A stretch of DNA of 55,516 nt from Tenacibaculum holothuriorum (GCF_002120225.1 NZ_LAPZ01000018.1:1-55516); one strand, 5' to 3'. Numbered from the stretch's first letter, positions 27,983 to 37,561 are shown. Program-made: numbers and translations. Notes: generated by a model not told the origin, from the letters alone.

Positions 27983-29314
27983 TTATAAAAGAGATTTAAC
28001 TTTACTGTTTTTACGAATCCAATCGCTAAGTTGCGTAGATGTAATATTATATTTTTTCTGTAGTTGCGTTTTTATATCGCTTAAATGGTTTGCGTTTAAA
28101 ACTAAATTCTCATATTCTTTAACTACAGATTGCTTAAACTTATCATAATAACTAGCAGCGTCTTCACTAGTTTGTGTCCTAGCTTTAAGGGTAGGAGTTC
28201 CTAGTTCAGAAATCCATTGTGTAAACTCGGTAGGTTTAATATTGTATTTTTTTATAATCTCTTGCTTTTTACTTTGCAGATAAGCTGAATTTAATACTGC
28301 TTTTTCATATTCGTCGACAGCTAATTTTTTAAACTTATTATAAAAAATAACTGAGTTTTTCTGAGGTGACCCGAAATTATTCGAAGTATTGCTAGCTCTT
28401 TTAAAGCTTGCGTATTTGTTAATCCACTCATTTAAGTCATTCGGATTCAACTTGTATTTTTGTTGAATAATATCTTTCTTGTTTTTTAAATGATTTGGAG
28501 CTAACACTAATTTATCATACTCGTTTGCTACCGAAAGTTGAAACTTTTCAAAATAGTTAGAAGTAGATTCTTGAGGCTGTGTATTGTTTACCACCGAAGT
28601 AGTCGTTGTAGGTTGAGGTGTGTTCTTAACTACTGTAGTAGTTATAGTTTTTGTTTCCTCAACAACAGGTACTAAATTTTCATTATCAGTATATACCGTA
28701 GCAGCATCTTTATACCAAGCATCTTTATTTTTAGTGTAAGATTGCGGGTTTACAATAATTTTAGCTAAACGATTACCACTTGCATCTAAATTTTCAAGAA
28801 CAGAACATCCTTTAAGATTTAATGAAGTAAGTTGATTGTTGTTACAATACAAATCTCTTAAAGCAGTTTTTTCTCCTAATTTTAAGGAAGTTAGTTTGTT
28901 GTAATCGCAATTTAAAGCTCTTAAATCGGGGCTGTTACTAACATCAATACTTTCTAGTTTATTGTCGCTACAGTTTAAAAAAGTAAGTTTAAAACTACGA
29001 GAAAGATTCATCTTACTAATCTCATTACCACTACAATCTAATCTTGTTAGGTTAGGAAAGTATTCAATACCCGATAAATCTTTAATTTTTGAATGTACGT
29101 TAGGTAATTTTTTGTTAGTTAATGGTTCACTAATATTAAGGTTTACAACATATTCTGCATCTGTTACCAAAATATTTCCATTCAATCCATTAGTGTCTAT
29201 TTTTAAATCGATAAGAGCTTCTTCAAGCCCAATATCTGGAATTCTAATTGTACCTTGTGCATAAGAATTTAAACTCAAACCAACAGCAATTCCAAAATAT
29301 ATAAGTGTTCTCAT
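27983..29314 (-). CDS. Exported leucine-rich-repeat protein with three C-terminal ~65-residue repeats
   Basis: This 443-residue protein begins with a signal peptide (to about residue 20, LNSYAQ). Residues about 80-186 are leucine-rich repeats of the bacterial type with a Cys or Asp asparagine ladder (LTRLDCSGNEI, LTFLNCSDNKL, LRALNCDYNKL, LRDLYCNNNQL). A Thr/Val/Pro-rich linker spans 215-250. Residues about 254-301, 324-370 and 389-436 are three related copies of a motif with pattern YyxKFKxxVxxEYexxVLnxxxLxxxKxxIxxKYnIxxxxxxxWIxk. I do not recognise this repeat. No T9SS sorting domain is present, so it is probably periplasmic or outer-membrane associated. It is monocistronic. Function unknown. 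Confidence 0.8.
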   Translation of the reverse strand: MRTLIYFGIAVGLSLNSYAQGTIRIPDIGLEEALIDLKIDTNGLNGNILVTDAEYVVNLNISEPLTNKKLPNVHSKIKDLSGIEYFPNLTRLDCSGNEISKMNLSRSFKLTFLNCSDNKLESIDVSNSPDLRALNCDYNKLTSLKLGEKTALRDLYCNNNQLTSLNLKGCSVLENLDASGNRLAKIIVNPQSYTKNKDAWYKDAATVYTDNENLVPVVEETKTITTTVVKNTPQPTTTTSVVNNTQPQESTSNYFEKFQLSVANEYDKLVLAPNHLKNKKDIIQQKYKLNPNDLNEWINKYASFKRASNTSNNFGSPQKNSVIFYNKFKKLAVDEYEKAVLNSAYLQSKKQEIIKKYNIKPTEFTQWISELGTPTLKARTQTSEDAASYYDKFKQSVVKEYENLVLNANHLSDIKTQLQKKYNITSTQLSDWIRKNSKVKSLL

Positions 29315-29412
29315 TTATAAGGGATAATTTGTGTCAAATTTATATATTTATATCTTCTTATCAAATTATTTAAAATAAGGACGTCAAATAACTAAAATTA
29401 TACGCTTAATAG

Positions 29413-29420
29413 TATATTTG
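29413..29420 (+). promoter_or_regulatory. -7 promoter element for dnaG
   Basis: TATATTTG fits TAnnTTTG exactly, 20 bases before the dnaG ATG. No TTTG is found at the -33 position. Confidence 0.45.
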
Positions 29421-29440
29421 CGCCCAATTTTTTACCATAA

Positions 29441-31429
29441 ATGATTACACAACAAACCATAGATAAAGTTTTTGAAACCGCTAGAGTAGAGGAGGTAATT
29501 GGTGAGTTTGTTCAGTTAAAAAAAGCAGGAAGTAATTTTAAAGGATTAAGTCCGTTTGTAGATGAAAAATCACCTTCATTTATGGTATCTCCTGTAAAAC
29601 AAATTTGGAAAGATTTTAGTACAGGAAAAGGAGGGAATGCTATTTCATTTTTAATGGAACATGAGCATTATTCATATCCAGAAGCAATTCGTTGGTTGGC
29701 AAAAAAATACAATATTGAAATAGAGGAAACTAAACAGACTGACGAACAAAAAAAGCAAATGAATGAAAGAGAAAGTATGTTTTTGGTGTCTAAGTTTGCC
29801 AAAGAATATTTTCACGATGTTTTATTAAATACACAGCAAGGTAGAGCTATTGGGTTGTCATATTTTAAAGAAAGAGGTTTTCGGGAAGATATTATTGAAA
29901 AGTTCGATTTAGGATATTGTAAAGATGAATGGGATAATTTTACCAAGGCTGCTTTGGCTAAAGGGTACGACTTAAAATACTTAAAATCTACAGGATTAAC
30001 AATTGTAAAAGAAGGAGGGGCTACAGTAAAAAAGTTCGATCGTTTTAAAGGTAGAGTAATGTTTCCAATCCATTCTATGTCGGGTAGAATCTTAGGGTTT
30101 GGAGGACGAATTTTAACCAACGATAAAAAAGCTGCAAAATATTTAAACTCACCTGAAAGTGATATCTATCACAAAAGTAAAATCTTATATGGTTTATATC
30201 AAGCTAAAAAGGAAATAGCAAAACAAGATAATTGTTATTTGGTAGAAGGATATACAGACGTTATTTCGTTTCATCAATCTGGAATTGAAAATGTTGTAGC
30301 CTCATCAGGTACAGCCTTAACGCCAGATCAAATTCGTTTGGTAAACCGTTTAACAAAAAATATAACTGTACTTTTTGATGGAGATGCAGCTGGTGTAAGA
30401 GCTTCTCTTAGAGGTATTGATTTAATTCTTGAGCAAGGAATGAATGTAAAGGTGGTAGCTTTCCCAGAAGGTGAAGACCCTGATAGTTTTGCAAAAGCAC
30501 ATTCAACTGCCGAATTAAAGGAATACTTGTCTGAAAAGTCTCAAGACTTTATAGAGTTTAAGGTGTCGCTATTAATGCAAGAAGCGAGCAATGATCCTGT
30601 AAAAAAAGCAGGGTTAATTCGTGATATTGTTACTAGTATTTCTAAAATTCCAGATGGCATTCAACGAGAAGTTTATGTACAAGAGTGTGCAAGAATTATG
30701 GATATTTCTGAGCAAGTTCTTTTTAGTGAATTGGCTCAGTTATTAAGTAAAAGTGCTAGAAATACTTCGATAAGTACTCGCAAATCTTCAGAAGTAAAAG
30801 AGCAGCAAGATCAAAGAGGAATGGCGTTGATTAAAAATGAACGTCAAACTACTCCAAAAATTGATACATTATTTATTCTAGAAAAAGAGATAATTAGAAT
30901 TCTATTGCTCTATGGAAACAAAGAGATTGATTTTGTAGATTGGATTGAAGTTGAAGATGAAAAAGGTAGACCAAAGTTAGAAAAAGAAGAATACACGAGC
31001 TTGATAGCCAATGAAATGTATTTGAATCTTCAAGAAGATGAAATTGAGTTTACCAATGAAGTTTTTAAGAAAATTTATTTTCAATTAATTCATCAGTTAA
31101 ATCAATTAGAAAAAATTTCAATAGATCAATTAATTAATAATACCGATCCAGAAATTTCAAGTATGGTAACTACCATTTTAATGGACGAAGAGAAATATAC
31201 GTTAAGTGATTGGGGACGTAAAGAGGTTACAGTTACAGAGACCGTTAAGATTTTACCTAAGTTAGTTACCGATGCAATTTTAAACCTACGTAGAGTTTTA
31301 ATTGAGCTAAAAATTAAAGGGATTTTAGAAGGGATTAAAACCGAAAATGTAGTTCCAGATTTAGAGGAAATAAACAACTACACAGCGCTTAAAAAACGCA
31401 TTTTTGAAAAACTAAATAGAGTCGTTTAA
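29441..31429 (+). CDS. dnaG: DNA primase DnaG without zinc-finger ligands
   Basis: DnaG synthesises RNA primers at the replication fork. The order is N-terminal CHC2-type region (about 30-90), catalytic TOPRIM core with YLVEGYTDVIS, SSGTALT and LFDGDAAG, and a C-terminal helicase-binding region; total 662 residues. In the N-terminal region the normal CPFH...CFxCGKGGN reads SPFV...DFSTGKGGN. All four zinc ligands (positions 37, 40, 58, 61) are replaced by Ser, Val, Asp and Thr at the expected spacing. TOPRIM motifs are intact, so the enzyme should be active. I believe this variant is a Flavobacteriia lineage trait. Confidence 0.95.
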   Translation: MITQQTIDKVFETARVEEVIGEFVQLKKAGSNFKGLSPFVDEKSPSFMVSPVKQIWKDFSTGKGGNAISFLMEHEHYSYPEAIRWLAKKYNIEIEETKQTDEQKKQMNERESMFLVSKFAKEYFHDVLLNTQQGRAIGLSYFKERGFREDIIEKFDLGYCKDEWDNFTKAALAKGYDLKYLKSTGLTIVKEGGATVKKFDRFKGRVMFPIHSMSGRILGFGGRILTNDKKAAKYLNSPESDIYHKSKILYGLYQAKKEIAKQDNCYLVEGYTDVISFHQSGIENVVASSGTALTPDQIRLVNRLTKNITVLFDGDAAGVRASLRGIDLILEQGMNVKVVAFPEGEDPDSFAKAHSTAELKEYLSEKSQDFIEFKVSLLMQEASNDPVKKAGLIRDIVTSISKIPDGIQREVYVQECARIMDISEQVLFSELAQLLSKSARNTSISTRKSSEVKEQQDQRGMALIKNERQTTPKIDTLFILEKEIIRILLLYGNKEIDFVDWIEVEDEKGRPKLEKEEYTSLIANEMYLNLQEDEIEFTNEVFKKIYFQLIHQLNQLEKISIDQLINNTDPEISSMVTTILMDEEKYTLSDWGRKEVTVTETVKILPKLVTDAILNLRRVLIELKIKGILEGIKTENVVPDLEEINNYTALKKRIFEKLNRVV

Positions 31430-31523
31430 TGTTAGGAAATGGTAAATTTTACCATATTTTAAGATATAATTAAGATTTTTTTGTAAATTCGGTATCGAAA
31501 AGAACAAAGAAATAAATAATAAA

Positions 31524-31655
31524 ATGGCTAAATTACTCAACATATTAGAGTTGGTAAAACTATTGATTCTACTACCATTTCAAATATCTAATGGACAAAA
31601 AAAACGCGCTTACCAAAAGATTAAACGCGTTATGATTTCTGCAAATTTACTTTAA
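31524..31655 (+). CDS. Possible small hydrophobic peptide (43 aa)
   Basis: An ATG at 31524 after AAATAATAAA opens a 43-codon frame with a hydrophobic N-terminal half (LLNILELVKLLILLPFQI) and a basic end (QKKRAYQKIKR). It overlaps both the nadE terminator and the last bases of nadE on the other strand. This sequence may simply be the terminator hairpin read as codons. Listed because it has a plausible start and the 217-base gap between dnaG and nadE holds nothing else. Confidence 0.2.
   Translation: MAKLLNILELVKLLILLPFQISNGQKKRAYQKIKRVMISANLL
31597..31631 (-). terminator. Terminator of nadE
   Basis: On the minus strand AACGCG, a 17-base loop, CGCGTT followed by TTTTTT. It lies 16 bases after the nadE stop. 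Confidence 0.75.
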
Positions 31656-32435
31656 GTTTTTAGGTATTTCACATACAGGAATAGGAACCATTTTGTGCTG
31701 ATTAATTCGGTTTAATCTGCTATATATTTTAAATACTTCTTGTTGACGATCTTTAAAATCATCAACAGTTTTTCCTGCGTCTTGCATTTTCATAGCCCAT
31801 TCTAATTCATCATAAGAAGCACCTATTTGATCTTCATCGGTTCTGCTATCACCAAATAAACCATCTGTAGGTTGTGCTTTTTGAATAGATTCAGGAACTT
31901 CTAAATACTCACCTAAAGCATATACTTCTGATTTTACTAAGTCTGCAATAGGACTTAAATCAACACCGCCATCACCGTATTTTGTAAAGAACCCCACACC
32001 AAAATCTTCTACTTTATTACCAGTTCCAGCAACTAATAAACCTTTTAGCCCTGCAAAATAGTATAAAGTTGTCATGCGCAAACGAGCTCTTGTGTTAGCC
32101 AAAGCTAAATCAACTTTAGGAGAAGACCCAACTTCAGGTACAACAGTTTTAAAATCTTCAAACGTGCTAGTAAGATTTACTTCAGCTTCACTCACATTGT
32201 CAAAACGTTCTCTTAATTGTTTAATATGCTCGTTAGCTCTGTTAACTTGACTTTGAGCTTGATGAATTGGTAATTCTACACATAAAGTTGGTAAACCAGT
32301 TTTTGCACATAAAGTTGAAGTAACTGCTGAGTCTATTCCTCCAGAAATTCCTACAACAAAACCATTAACTTTTGCATTTTCGGCATACTCTTTCAACCAT
32401 TTAATAATATGTTCTGCAACTTTTGGTGTATTCAT
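31647..32435 (-). CDS. nadE: Ammonia-dependent NAD(+) synthetase NadE
   Basis: NadE amidates nicotinic acid adenine dinucleotide to NAD. The PP-loop FVVGISGGIDSAVT (SGGxDS) is at the N-terminus, and GTGNKVEDFGVGFFTKYGDGGVDLSPIADL is the conserved substrate segment. At 262 residues there is no glutaminase domain, so the enzyme uses free ammonia. It is divergent from gldB with a 59-base gap. Confidence 0.95.
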   Translation of the reverse strand: MNTPKVAEHIIKWLKEYAENAKVNGFVVGISGGIDSAVTSTLCAKTGLPTLCVELPIHQAQSQVNRANEHIKQLRERFDNVSEAEVNLTSTFEDFKTVVPEVGSSPKVDLALANTRARLRMTTLYYFAGLKGLLVAGTGNKVEDFGVGFFTKYGDGGVDLSPIADLVKSEVYALGEYLEVPESIQKAQPTDGLFGDSRTDEDQIGASYDELEWAMKMQDAGKTVDDFKDRQQEVFKIYSRLNRINQHKMVPIPVCEIPKNLK

Positions 32436-32450
32436 TTTAAACTATTTTAA

Positions 32451-32458
32451 TAATTTTG
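32451..32458 (+). promoter_or_regulatory. -7 promoter element for gldB-gldC
   Basis: TAATTTTG matches TAnnTTTG, 36 bases before the gldB ATG at 32495. A TTTG lies upstream at 32422-32425, but at a longer spacing than the preferred 19. Confidence 0.45.
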
Positions 32459-32494
32459 ACGTTCTTAATTTTTCATGCTAATATACTAAAGAAT

Positions 32495-33451
32495 ATGCGA
32501 AGTCTTTTATGTGGAGTTTTGGTGTTACTTACATTGTTTTCTTGTAAAAAGAAGGAAAAAAACAAGGTTGATGTTTCTAATATTTCAATAGAAACTAAAG
32601 TAGCTCGTTTTGAAGTTGATTTTTATTCTGGTACAGAAAAAACGCTTCCATCTATCAAGAAGAAATATCCTATAATGTTTCCTCATAATATTGATAGTGT
32701 TTGGGTGCGAAAAATGAAGGATAAAGATGAGCAACAATTATTTGCAGAAACTCAGAAAATCTATAAAGATTTTACAGATGTTGAAAAGCAACTAGAAGAA
32801 CTTTTTCAACATGTTACATATTATAATCCGAATTTTAAAACTCCAGTTGTTATTACCACATTATCGAACGTAGATTATAATAATAGATTGATTTACAATG
32901 GTGAATATATGGTGATTTCGTTAGATGTTTATTTGGGTGAAGATCATGAGTTTTATGGAACCTTTCCAAAATATATAAAAATCAATAATACTAAAGATCA
33001 TATTATTGTTGATGCTGCGAATGCTATTATATCAAAACAAATTACTCCTTCGGTAGGAAGAACTTTTTTATCAAAAATGGTTGAAGCGGGAAAGAAAATG
33101 TATTTACTAGATGTGTATTTACCAAATATATCTGACAAAGAAAAAATGGGTTACTCAACTGAAAAATATAATTGGGTTTTAAATAATGAAGATGGAGTTT
33201 GGCGTTATTTTATAGAAAATAATTTATTGTATAGTACCGATTCTAAATTGAACAAGCGCTTTTTAGATTTGGCACCATTTTCTAAGTTTTATTTAGAAAG
33301 TGATAATGAAACTCCAGGGCAAGTTGGTGTGTATATTGGTTGGCAAATTGTACGTGCTTATATGCAAAATAATGATGTATCTTTGCAGCAATTAATGAAG
33401 GCTAATGCCGAAGAAATATTTAAAAAATCTAAATACAAACCTAAAAGATAA
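32495..33451 (+). CDS. gldB: Gliding motility lipoprotein GldB
   Basis: GldB is a membrane lipoprotein needed for gliding and T9SS function in Flavobacterium. I start at 32495 (MRSLLCGVLVLLTLFSCKKK), which gives a proper lipoprotein signal with lipobox LFSC; codons upstream to 32456 lack it and cover the promoter. The mature part, about 300 residues, begins with charged sequence and includes FEVDFYSGTEKTLPSIKKKYP and GQVGVYIGWQIVRAYM, recognised GldB features. Length is 318 residues. gldC begins within its stop codon. Confidence 0.92.
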   Translation: MRSLLCGVLVLLTLFSCKKKEKNKVDVSNISIETKVARFEVDFYSGTEKTLPSIKKKYPIMFPHNIDSVWVRKMKDKDEQQLFAETQKIYKDFTDVEKQLEELFQHVTYYNPNFKTPVVITTLSNVDYNNRLIYNGEYMVISLDVYLGEDHEFYGTFPKYIKINNTKDHIIVDAANAIISKQITPSVGRTFLSKMVEAGKKMYLLDVYLPNISDKEKMGYSTEKYNWVLNNEDGVWRYFIENNLLYSTDSKLNKRFLDLAPFSKFYLESDNETPGQVGVYIGWQIVRAYMQNNDVSLQQLMKANAEEIFKKSKYKPKR

Positions 33452-33789
33452 TGGCTGTAGTACATACATCAGAAATAAAATTTAAAGTTGGATTAGACGA
33501 AAATAGAGTGCCTGAGCAAATTTCATGGAATGCAGAGGATGGAGGGATAAGTAATGAGCCTTCTAAAGCAATTATGTTATCTGTTTGGGATCATAAGCAA
33601 AAAGATACATTACGTATGGATTTATGGACGAAAGACATGCCTGTAGATGAAATGAAGCAATTTTTTCATCAAACTTTAGTATCTATGGCGAATACTTTTG
33701 AACGTGCTACTGATGATCAAAAAATGAGTGCCACAATGCGCGATTTTTGCGATTATTTTGCTGAAAAATTAGAGCTAGTAAAAAAGTAA
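33451..33789 (+). CDS. gldC: Gliding motility protein GldC
   Basis: The ATG overlaps the gldB stop by one base (TAATG), implying translational coupling. The 112-residue protein has no signal peptide and matches GldC in EIKFKVGLDENRVPEQISWNAEDGG and MDLWTKDMPVDEMKQFFHQTL. GldC is known to improve gliding in Flavobacterium but its biochemical role is undefined. A terminator follows 22 bases after the stop. Confidence 0.93.
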   Translation: MAVVHTSEIKFKVGLDENRVPEQISWNAEDGGISNEPSKAIMLSVWDHKQKDTLRMDLWTKDMPVDEMKQFFHQTLVSMANTFERATDDQKMSATMRDFCDYFAEKLELVKK

Positions 33790-33811
33790 TTATCAACTTG
33801 ATAATAGAATT

Positions 33812-33840
33812 AAAAAGCCTGCTTTTAGCAGGCTTTTTTT
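33812..33840. terminator. Bidirectional terminator between gldC and folK fusion gene
   Basis: AAAAAGCCTGC, a 5-base loop, GCAGGCTTTTTTT. It closes the gldBC transcript and the convergent gene starting at 33839. Confidence 0.88.
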
Positions 33841-34975
33841 ATAGGGTAGTTGTATGATTATTTATCTTATTAATAATATACTTGTAATCTTCTGGTTTGT
33901 TTACAAAATCTAATTCAGAAACATCAATAATTAAAATGTTGAGGTTTTGCTGAGTTTTTATAAAGTTGCTATAACCATCGTGTATTTTCTGTAAGTAACT
34001 CGCTTCAATATTTTGTTCGTACTCACGACCTCGTTTTTTGATGTTTTGTAATAATCTATCGGTATTTTGGTATAGATATACATACAAATCGGGTTTTGTG
34101 ATTTCTTTGTACATTAAATCAAACATCTTACGATATAATTTATACTCGTCGTTTTGTAAAGTGACTTGAGCAAAAATTAATGATTTAAAAATATAATAAT
34201 CAGAAACGATAAAGTTTTTAAATAAGTCGAATTGAGCTAAATCGTCAGATAATTGCTGATAACGGTCTGCTAAAAAACTCATTTCAAGAGGAAAGGCATA
34301 ACGTTCGTTGTCGTTGTAAAATTTTGGTAAAAACGGATTGTCAGCAAAACGTTCTAATACGATTTTTGCATTAAAATCGTCAGACATCATATTGGCTAAT
34401 GATGTTTTACCAGCACCAATATTTCCTTCAATAGCGATGTAATTATATTTTTCAGAAATAGGGATTGGTCTTTTTAAAGGCTCTTCAATTTTTATTATTA
34501 CTGAAGTATCACTACAGTTTTCTAAACAAATAAATAGATGCTTTTTTTCTATTGGATGAATCGTGTTACGAGCAATATCTACCAAAGGAACTAAAGCAAA
34601 CTTACGTTCTAACATTCGAGGATGCGGAACAATAAGGTTTTTAGAAAATATGATTTCATCATCAAATAACAGAATGTCAATATCTATAATTCTATCTGAA
34701 TAACCTTCTTGATTTTTTCTTTCCCTACCTAATTCTTTTTCAATAGAAAGTAAAGTTTTAATTAAAGTTTCTGGATTTAAGTATGTAGAAACTTTAATAC
34801 ATGTGTTGTAAAAATCTTCACTGTTAAATCCCCAAGAAGCAGTTTTGTAGATAGGGGCAATTTTTTGAACAGCCCCAACTTGTTGAGCAATTAAATTAAT
34901 AGCGTCTTGTAAGTTTTGTTGCTTGTTACCTTGATTGGTACCTAAAGAAAGATATGTAATGCGTTGAATTTTCAT
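33839..34975 (-). CDS. folK: HPPK (FolK)-deoxynucleoside kinase fusion
   Basis: I start at 34975 (MKIQRITYLSLGTNQGNK), the conserved HPPK start; five extra codons to 34990 are possible. The first 150 or so residues are 2-amino-4-hydroxy-6-hydroxymethyldihydropteridine pyrophosphokinase, with SLGTNQG, ELGRER and DRIIDIDILLFDD, and make a folate precursor. From about residue 175 a deoxynucleoside kinase domain follows: P-loop IAIEGNIGAGKTS, ERFADNPFLPKFY and KKRGREYEQ, the dCK/dGK-like family. Joining folate and nucleotide-salvage kinases in one chain is unusual elsewhere, though I recall similar two-domain proteins in Flavobacteriia. The frame is continuous, so it is a real fusion. A second, free-standing kinase of the same family lies at 43471. 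Confidence 0.9.
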   Translation of the reverse strand: MKIQRITYLSLGTNQGNKQQNLQDAINLIAQQVGAVQKIAPIYKTASWGFNSEDFYNTCIKVSTYLNPETLIKTLLSIEKELGRERKNQEGYSDRIIDIDILLFDDEIIFSKNLIVPHPRMLERKFALVPLVDIARNTIHPIEKKHLFICLENCSDTSVIIKIEEPLKRPIPISEKYNYIAIEGNIGAGKTSLANMMSDDFNAKIVLERFADNPFLPKFYNDNERYAFPLEMSFLADRYQQLSDDLAQFDLFKNFIVSDYYIFKSLIFAQVTLQNDEYKLYRKMFDLMYKEITKPDLYVYLYQNTDRLLQNIKKRGREYEQNIEASYLQKIHDGYSNFIKTQQNLNILIIDVSELDFVNKPEDYKYIINKINNHTTTL

Positions 34976-35114
34976 ATTTCGAGAATGCAAAGAAAAGTAA
35001 ATATCAAAGACATTTTAAGTGAAACCGAAAATTATTTTCAACATTTTTAAAATTTTAGGTAGGGTAAATTAAAAATAAGCTGTTTTATAAGTAGAGATTT
35101 TTCATAAATAAGGT

Positions 35115-35148
35115 TTGTAAGTCGTTTCGTGGGGAATTAGACTTACAA
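35115..35148. other. Unassigned hairpin between folK fusion and pnp
   Basis: TTGTAAGTC (35115-35123) and GACTTACAA (35140-35148) are perfect 9-bp inverted copies with a 16-base GC-richer loop GTTTCGTGGGGAATTA. It lies upstream of the folK start and 10 bases before the pnp terminator. It has no T-run. It might be a leader structure or a protein site; nothing decides between them. Confidence 0.35.
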
Positions 35149-35157
35149 TTAGGAAGG

Positions 35158-35187
35158 AAAAAAGGCAACCAATTTGGTTGCCTTTTT
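35158..35187 (-). terminator. Terminator of pnp
   Basis: AAAAAAGGCAACC/GGTTGCCTTTTT around a short loop, 26 bases after the pnp stop on the minus strand. Confidence 0.85.
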
Positions 35188-35212
35188 AATGAATATTATG
35201 TAAGAAATAGAA

Positions 35213-37417
35213 TTAAGACTCTTTCTTTTCGTGTCTTGGTTTTCTATTTTCTCTTCCTTTATTATTGTCATTGTTTCTTGGTTTAGAAACATAACCTTCT
35301 GGTTTTGGTAATAATGCTTTTCTAGAAACTTTTTCTTTACGAGTTCTAGGGTCTACTCCAAAGTATTTTACATCAATAATATCGCCTAAGTTTACAACAT
35401 CAGTAACGTTATTTGTGCGTTCCCAAGCTAATTCACTAACGTGTAATAATACTTCGTTACCAGGAGCTTCAGTATATTCTACAACAGCACCAAAATCTAA
35501 GATTTTAATTACTTTCGTTTCGTAAACACTTCCTTTTTCTGGTTTAAAAGTAAGTGCTTGTATTCTTGCTAAAACTTTATCGATTCCTTCTTGACTCGTA
35601 CCTAAAATTTCAACAATACCTTCTTCAGTAGCTTCATCTTCATTAATTACAATAGTAGTTTCTGTTTCTTTTTGTAATTCTTGAATATGCTTACCGCCTG
35701 GTCCAATCATAGCTCCAATATATTCTCCTGCAATACGTACAGTAACCATTTTAGGTGCGTGTGCTTTCACGTCAGTATTTGGAGTTTCAATTGTGTCTGT
35801 TAATTTTTCTAAGATGTGTAAACGACCGTCACGAGCTTGCTTTAATGCATTTACTAAGATTTCATAAGATAATCCTTTAATTTTAATATCCATTTGACAA
35901 GCTGTAATTCCATCTGCTGTACCAGTAACCTTAAAGTCCATATCACCTAAGTGATCTTCATCTCCTAAGATGTCTGATAATACTGCGTAACGCTCACCGT
36001 CAGAAATTAATCCCATAGCGATACCAGATACTGGTTTTTTCATTTGAACTCCAGCATCCATTAATGCCATAGTACCAGAACATACAGTTGCCATAGAAGA
36101 AGAACCGTTAGATTCTAATACCTCAGAAACTACACGAACAGTATATGGACAATCGTCAGGAATCATTCCTTTTAATGCTCTTTGAGCTAAGTTTCCGTGA
36201 CCAATCTCACGACGAGAAGTACCTCTTAATGGGCGAGCTTCACCAGTTGAGAATGGAGGGAAGTTATAGTGTAAGTAAAAACGTTCTTCGTCTTGAATTG
36301 TTGGAGAGTCAATCATGTTAGCATCTCTAGAAGTACCTAAAGTAACTGTAGCTAATGCTTGAGTTTCCCCTCTTGTAAAGATAGAAGAACCGTGAGTACG
36401 TGGTAAATAGTCTACCTCACACCAAATAGGTCTAATATCTGTAGTTTTACGTCCGTCTAAGCGTAAACCTTCGTTCAATGTTAAATCTCTTACTGCAGCT
36501 TTGTGAGTTTTTCCGAAGTATTTTCCTACTAAATCTCCATATTCTTCTAACTCTTCTTCAGTAAACATTGCAATAACTTCCTCTTTTACTTCAGAAAAAG
36601 CTAAACCTCTTTCTTGTTTAGAAGTTCCTTTTTTAGCAATGTCATAACATTTTTGATATGCTGCATCGTGAATTTTTTGAGATAACTCTTCGTTAGTTTC
36701 TGCTACTTCATATTCACGAGTTTCTTTCTTACCGAAAGCTTCAGCTAAAGCAACTTGTGCATCACACTGAGCTTTAATAGCTTCATGAGCAACTTTAATT
36801 GCATCTGCCATTTCTTCTTCAGAAACTTCATCCATTTCACCTTCTACCATAGCTACGAAATCATTAGAAGCTCCAACCATAAGGTCCATATCTGCTTCTG
36901 CTAATTGCTTGTAACTTGGGTTTACGATGAATTCACCATTTACTCTTGCTACTCTTACTTCTGATATTGGTGCTTCAAAAGGAATGTCTGATAATTGAAT
37001 TGCTGCTGATGCTGCTAAACCTGCTAAGGCATCTGGCATAACTTCTGGGTCGTGAGACATTAATTGAATCATAACCTGAGTTTCTGCGTGATAGTCTTTT
37101 GGGAATAATGGACGCAATACACGGTCTACTAAACGCATGGTTAAGATTTCTTCGTTAGAAGGACGTGCTTCACGCTTCATAAATCCGCCTGGGTAACGAC
37201 CCGCAGCAGCGAATTTTTCTCTATAATCTACCGTTAAAGGTAAAAAGTCAATACCTGGGTTTGCTGTTCTTGCCGATACTACTGTAGCAAGTAACATAGT
37301 GTCTCCCATTTTTACAACAACTGAACCGTCTGCTTGTTTCGCTAATTTTCCAGTTTCTAATGTGATGGTTCTTCCATCTCCCAAATCAATAGTTTGGGTA
37401 AATACTTGTGGAATCAT
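35213..37417 (-). CDS. pnp: Polyribonucleotide nucleotidyltransferase (PNPase)
   Basis: PNPase degrades RNA 3'-to-5' using phosphate and takes part in mRNA turnover. The 734-residue protein has two RNase PH-like domains ([23 protein letters not shown] in the first; [18 protein letters not shown] and [19 protein letters not shown] in the second). KH domain ([15 protein letters not shown]) and S1 domain ([22 protein letters not shown]) follow, ending in a charged tail [13 protein letters not shown]. It follows rpsO in the same direction, the widespread rpsO-pnp order. The 188 bases between them include the rpsO terminator and a leader with a GTT-rich stretch. Confidence 0.97.
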   Translation of the reverse strand: MIPQVFTQTIDLGDGRTITLETGKLAKQADGSVVVKMGDTMLLATVVSARTANPGIDFLPLTVDYREKFAAAGRYPGGFMKREARPSNEEILTMRLVDRVLRPLFPKDYHAETQVMIQLMSHDPEVMPDALAGLAASAAIQLSDIPFEAPISEVRVARVNGEFIVNPSYKQLAEADMDLMVGASNDFVAMVEGEMDEVSEEEMADAIKVAHEAIKAQCDAQVALAEAFGKKETREYEVAETNEELSQKIHDAAYQKCYDIAKKGTSKQERGLAFSEVKEEVIAMFTEEELEEYGDLVGKYFGKTHKAAVRDLTLNEGLRLDGRKTTDIRPIWCEVDYLPRTHGSSIFTRGETQALATVTLGTSRDANMIDSPTIQDEERFYLHYNFPPFSTGEARPLRGTSRREIGHGNLAQRALKGMIPDDCPYTVRVVSEVLESNGSSSMATVCSGTMALMDAGVQMKKPVSGIAMGLISDGERYAVLSDILGDEDHLGDMDFKVTGTADGITACQMDIKIKGLSYEILVNALKQARDGRLHILEKLTDTIETPNTDVKAHAPKMVTVRIAGEYIGAMIGPGGKHIQELQKETETTIVINEDEATEEGIVEILGTSQEGIDKVLARIQALTFKPEKGSVYETKVIKILDFGAVVEYTEAPGNEVLLHVSELAWERTNNVTDVVNLGDIIDVKYFGVDPRTRKEKVSRKALLPKPEGYVSKPRNNDNNKGRENRKPRHEKKES

Positions 37418-37561
37418 ACAATGTTTTTTCTAAAATTTTTAATTCGTTTTTTGAGTTGTTGTTGTTTGTTGTTGTTCCAATGGAATGCCAAAATATGACG
37501 GATGTTACTTTTGACTATTCACTTAGTGAATTTTTCGGAGTCTAAACTACGAAATTTTTAT

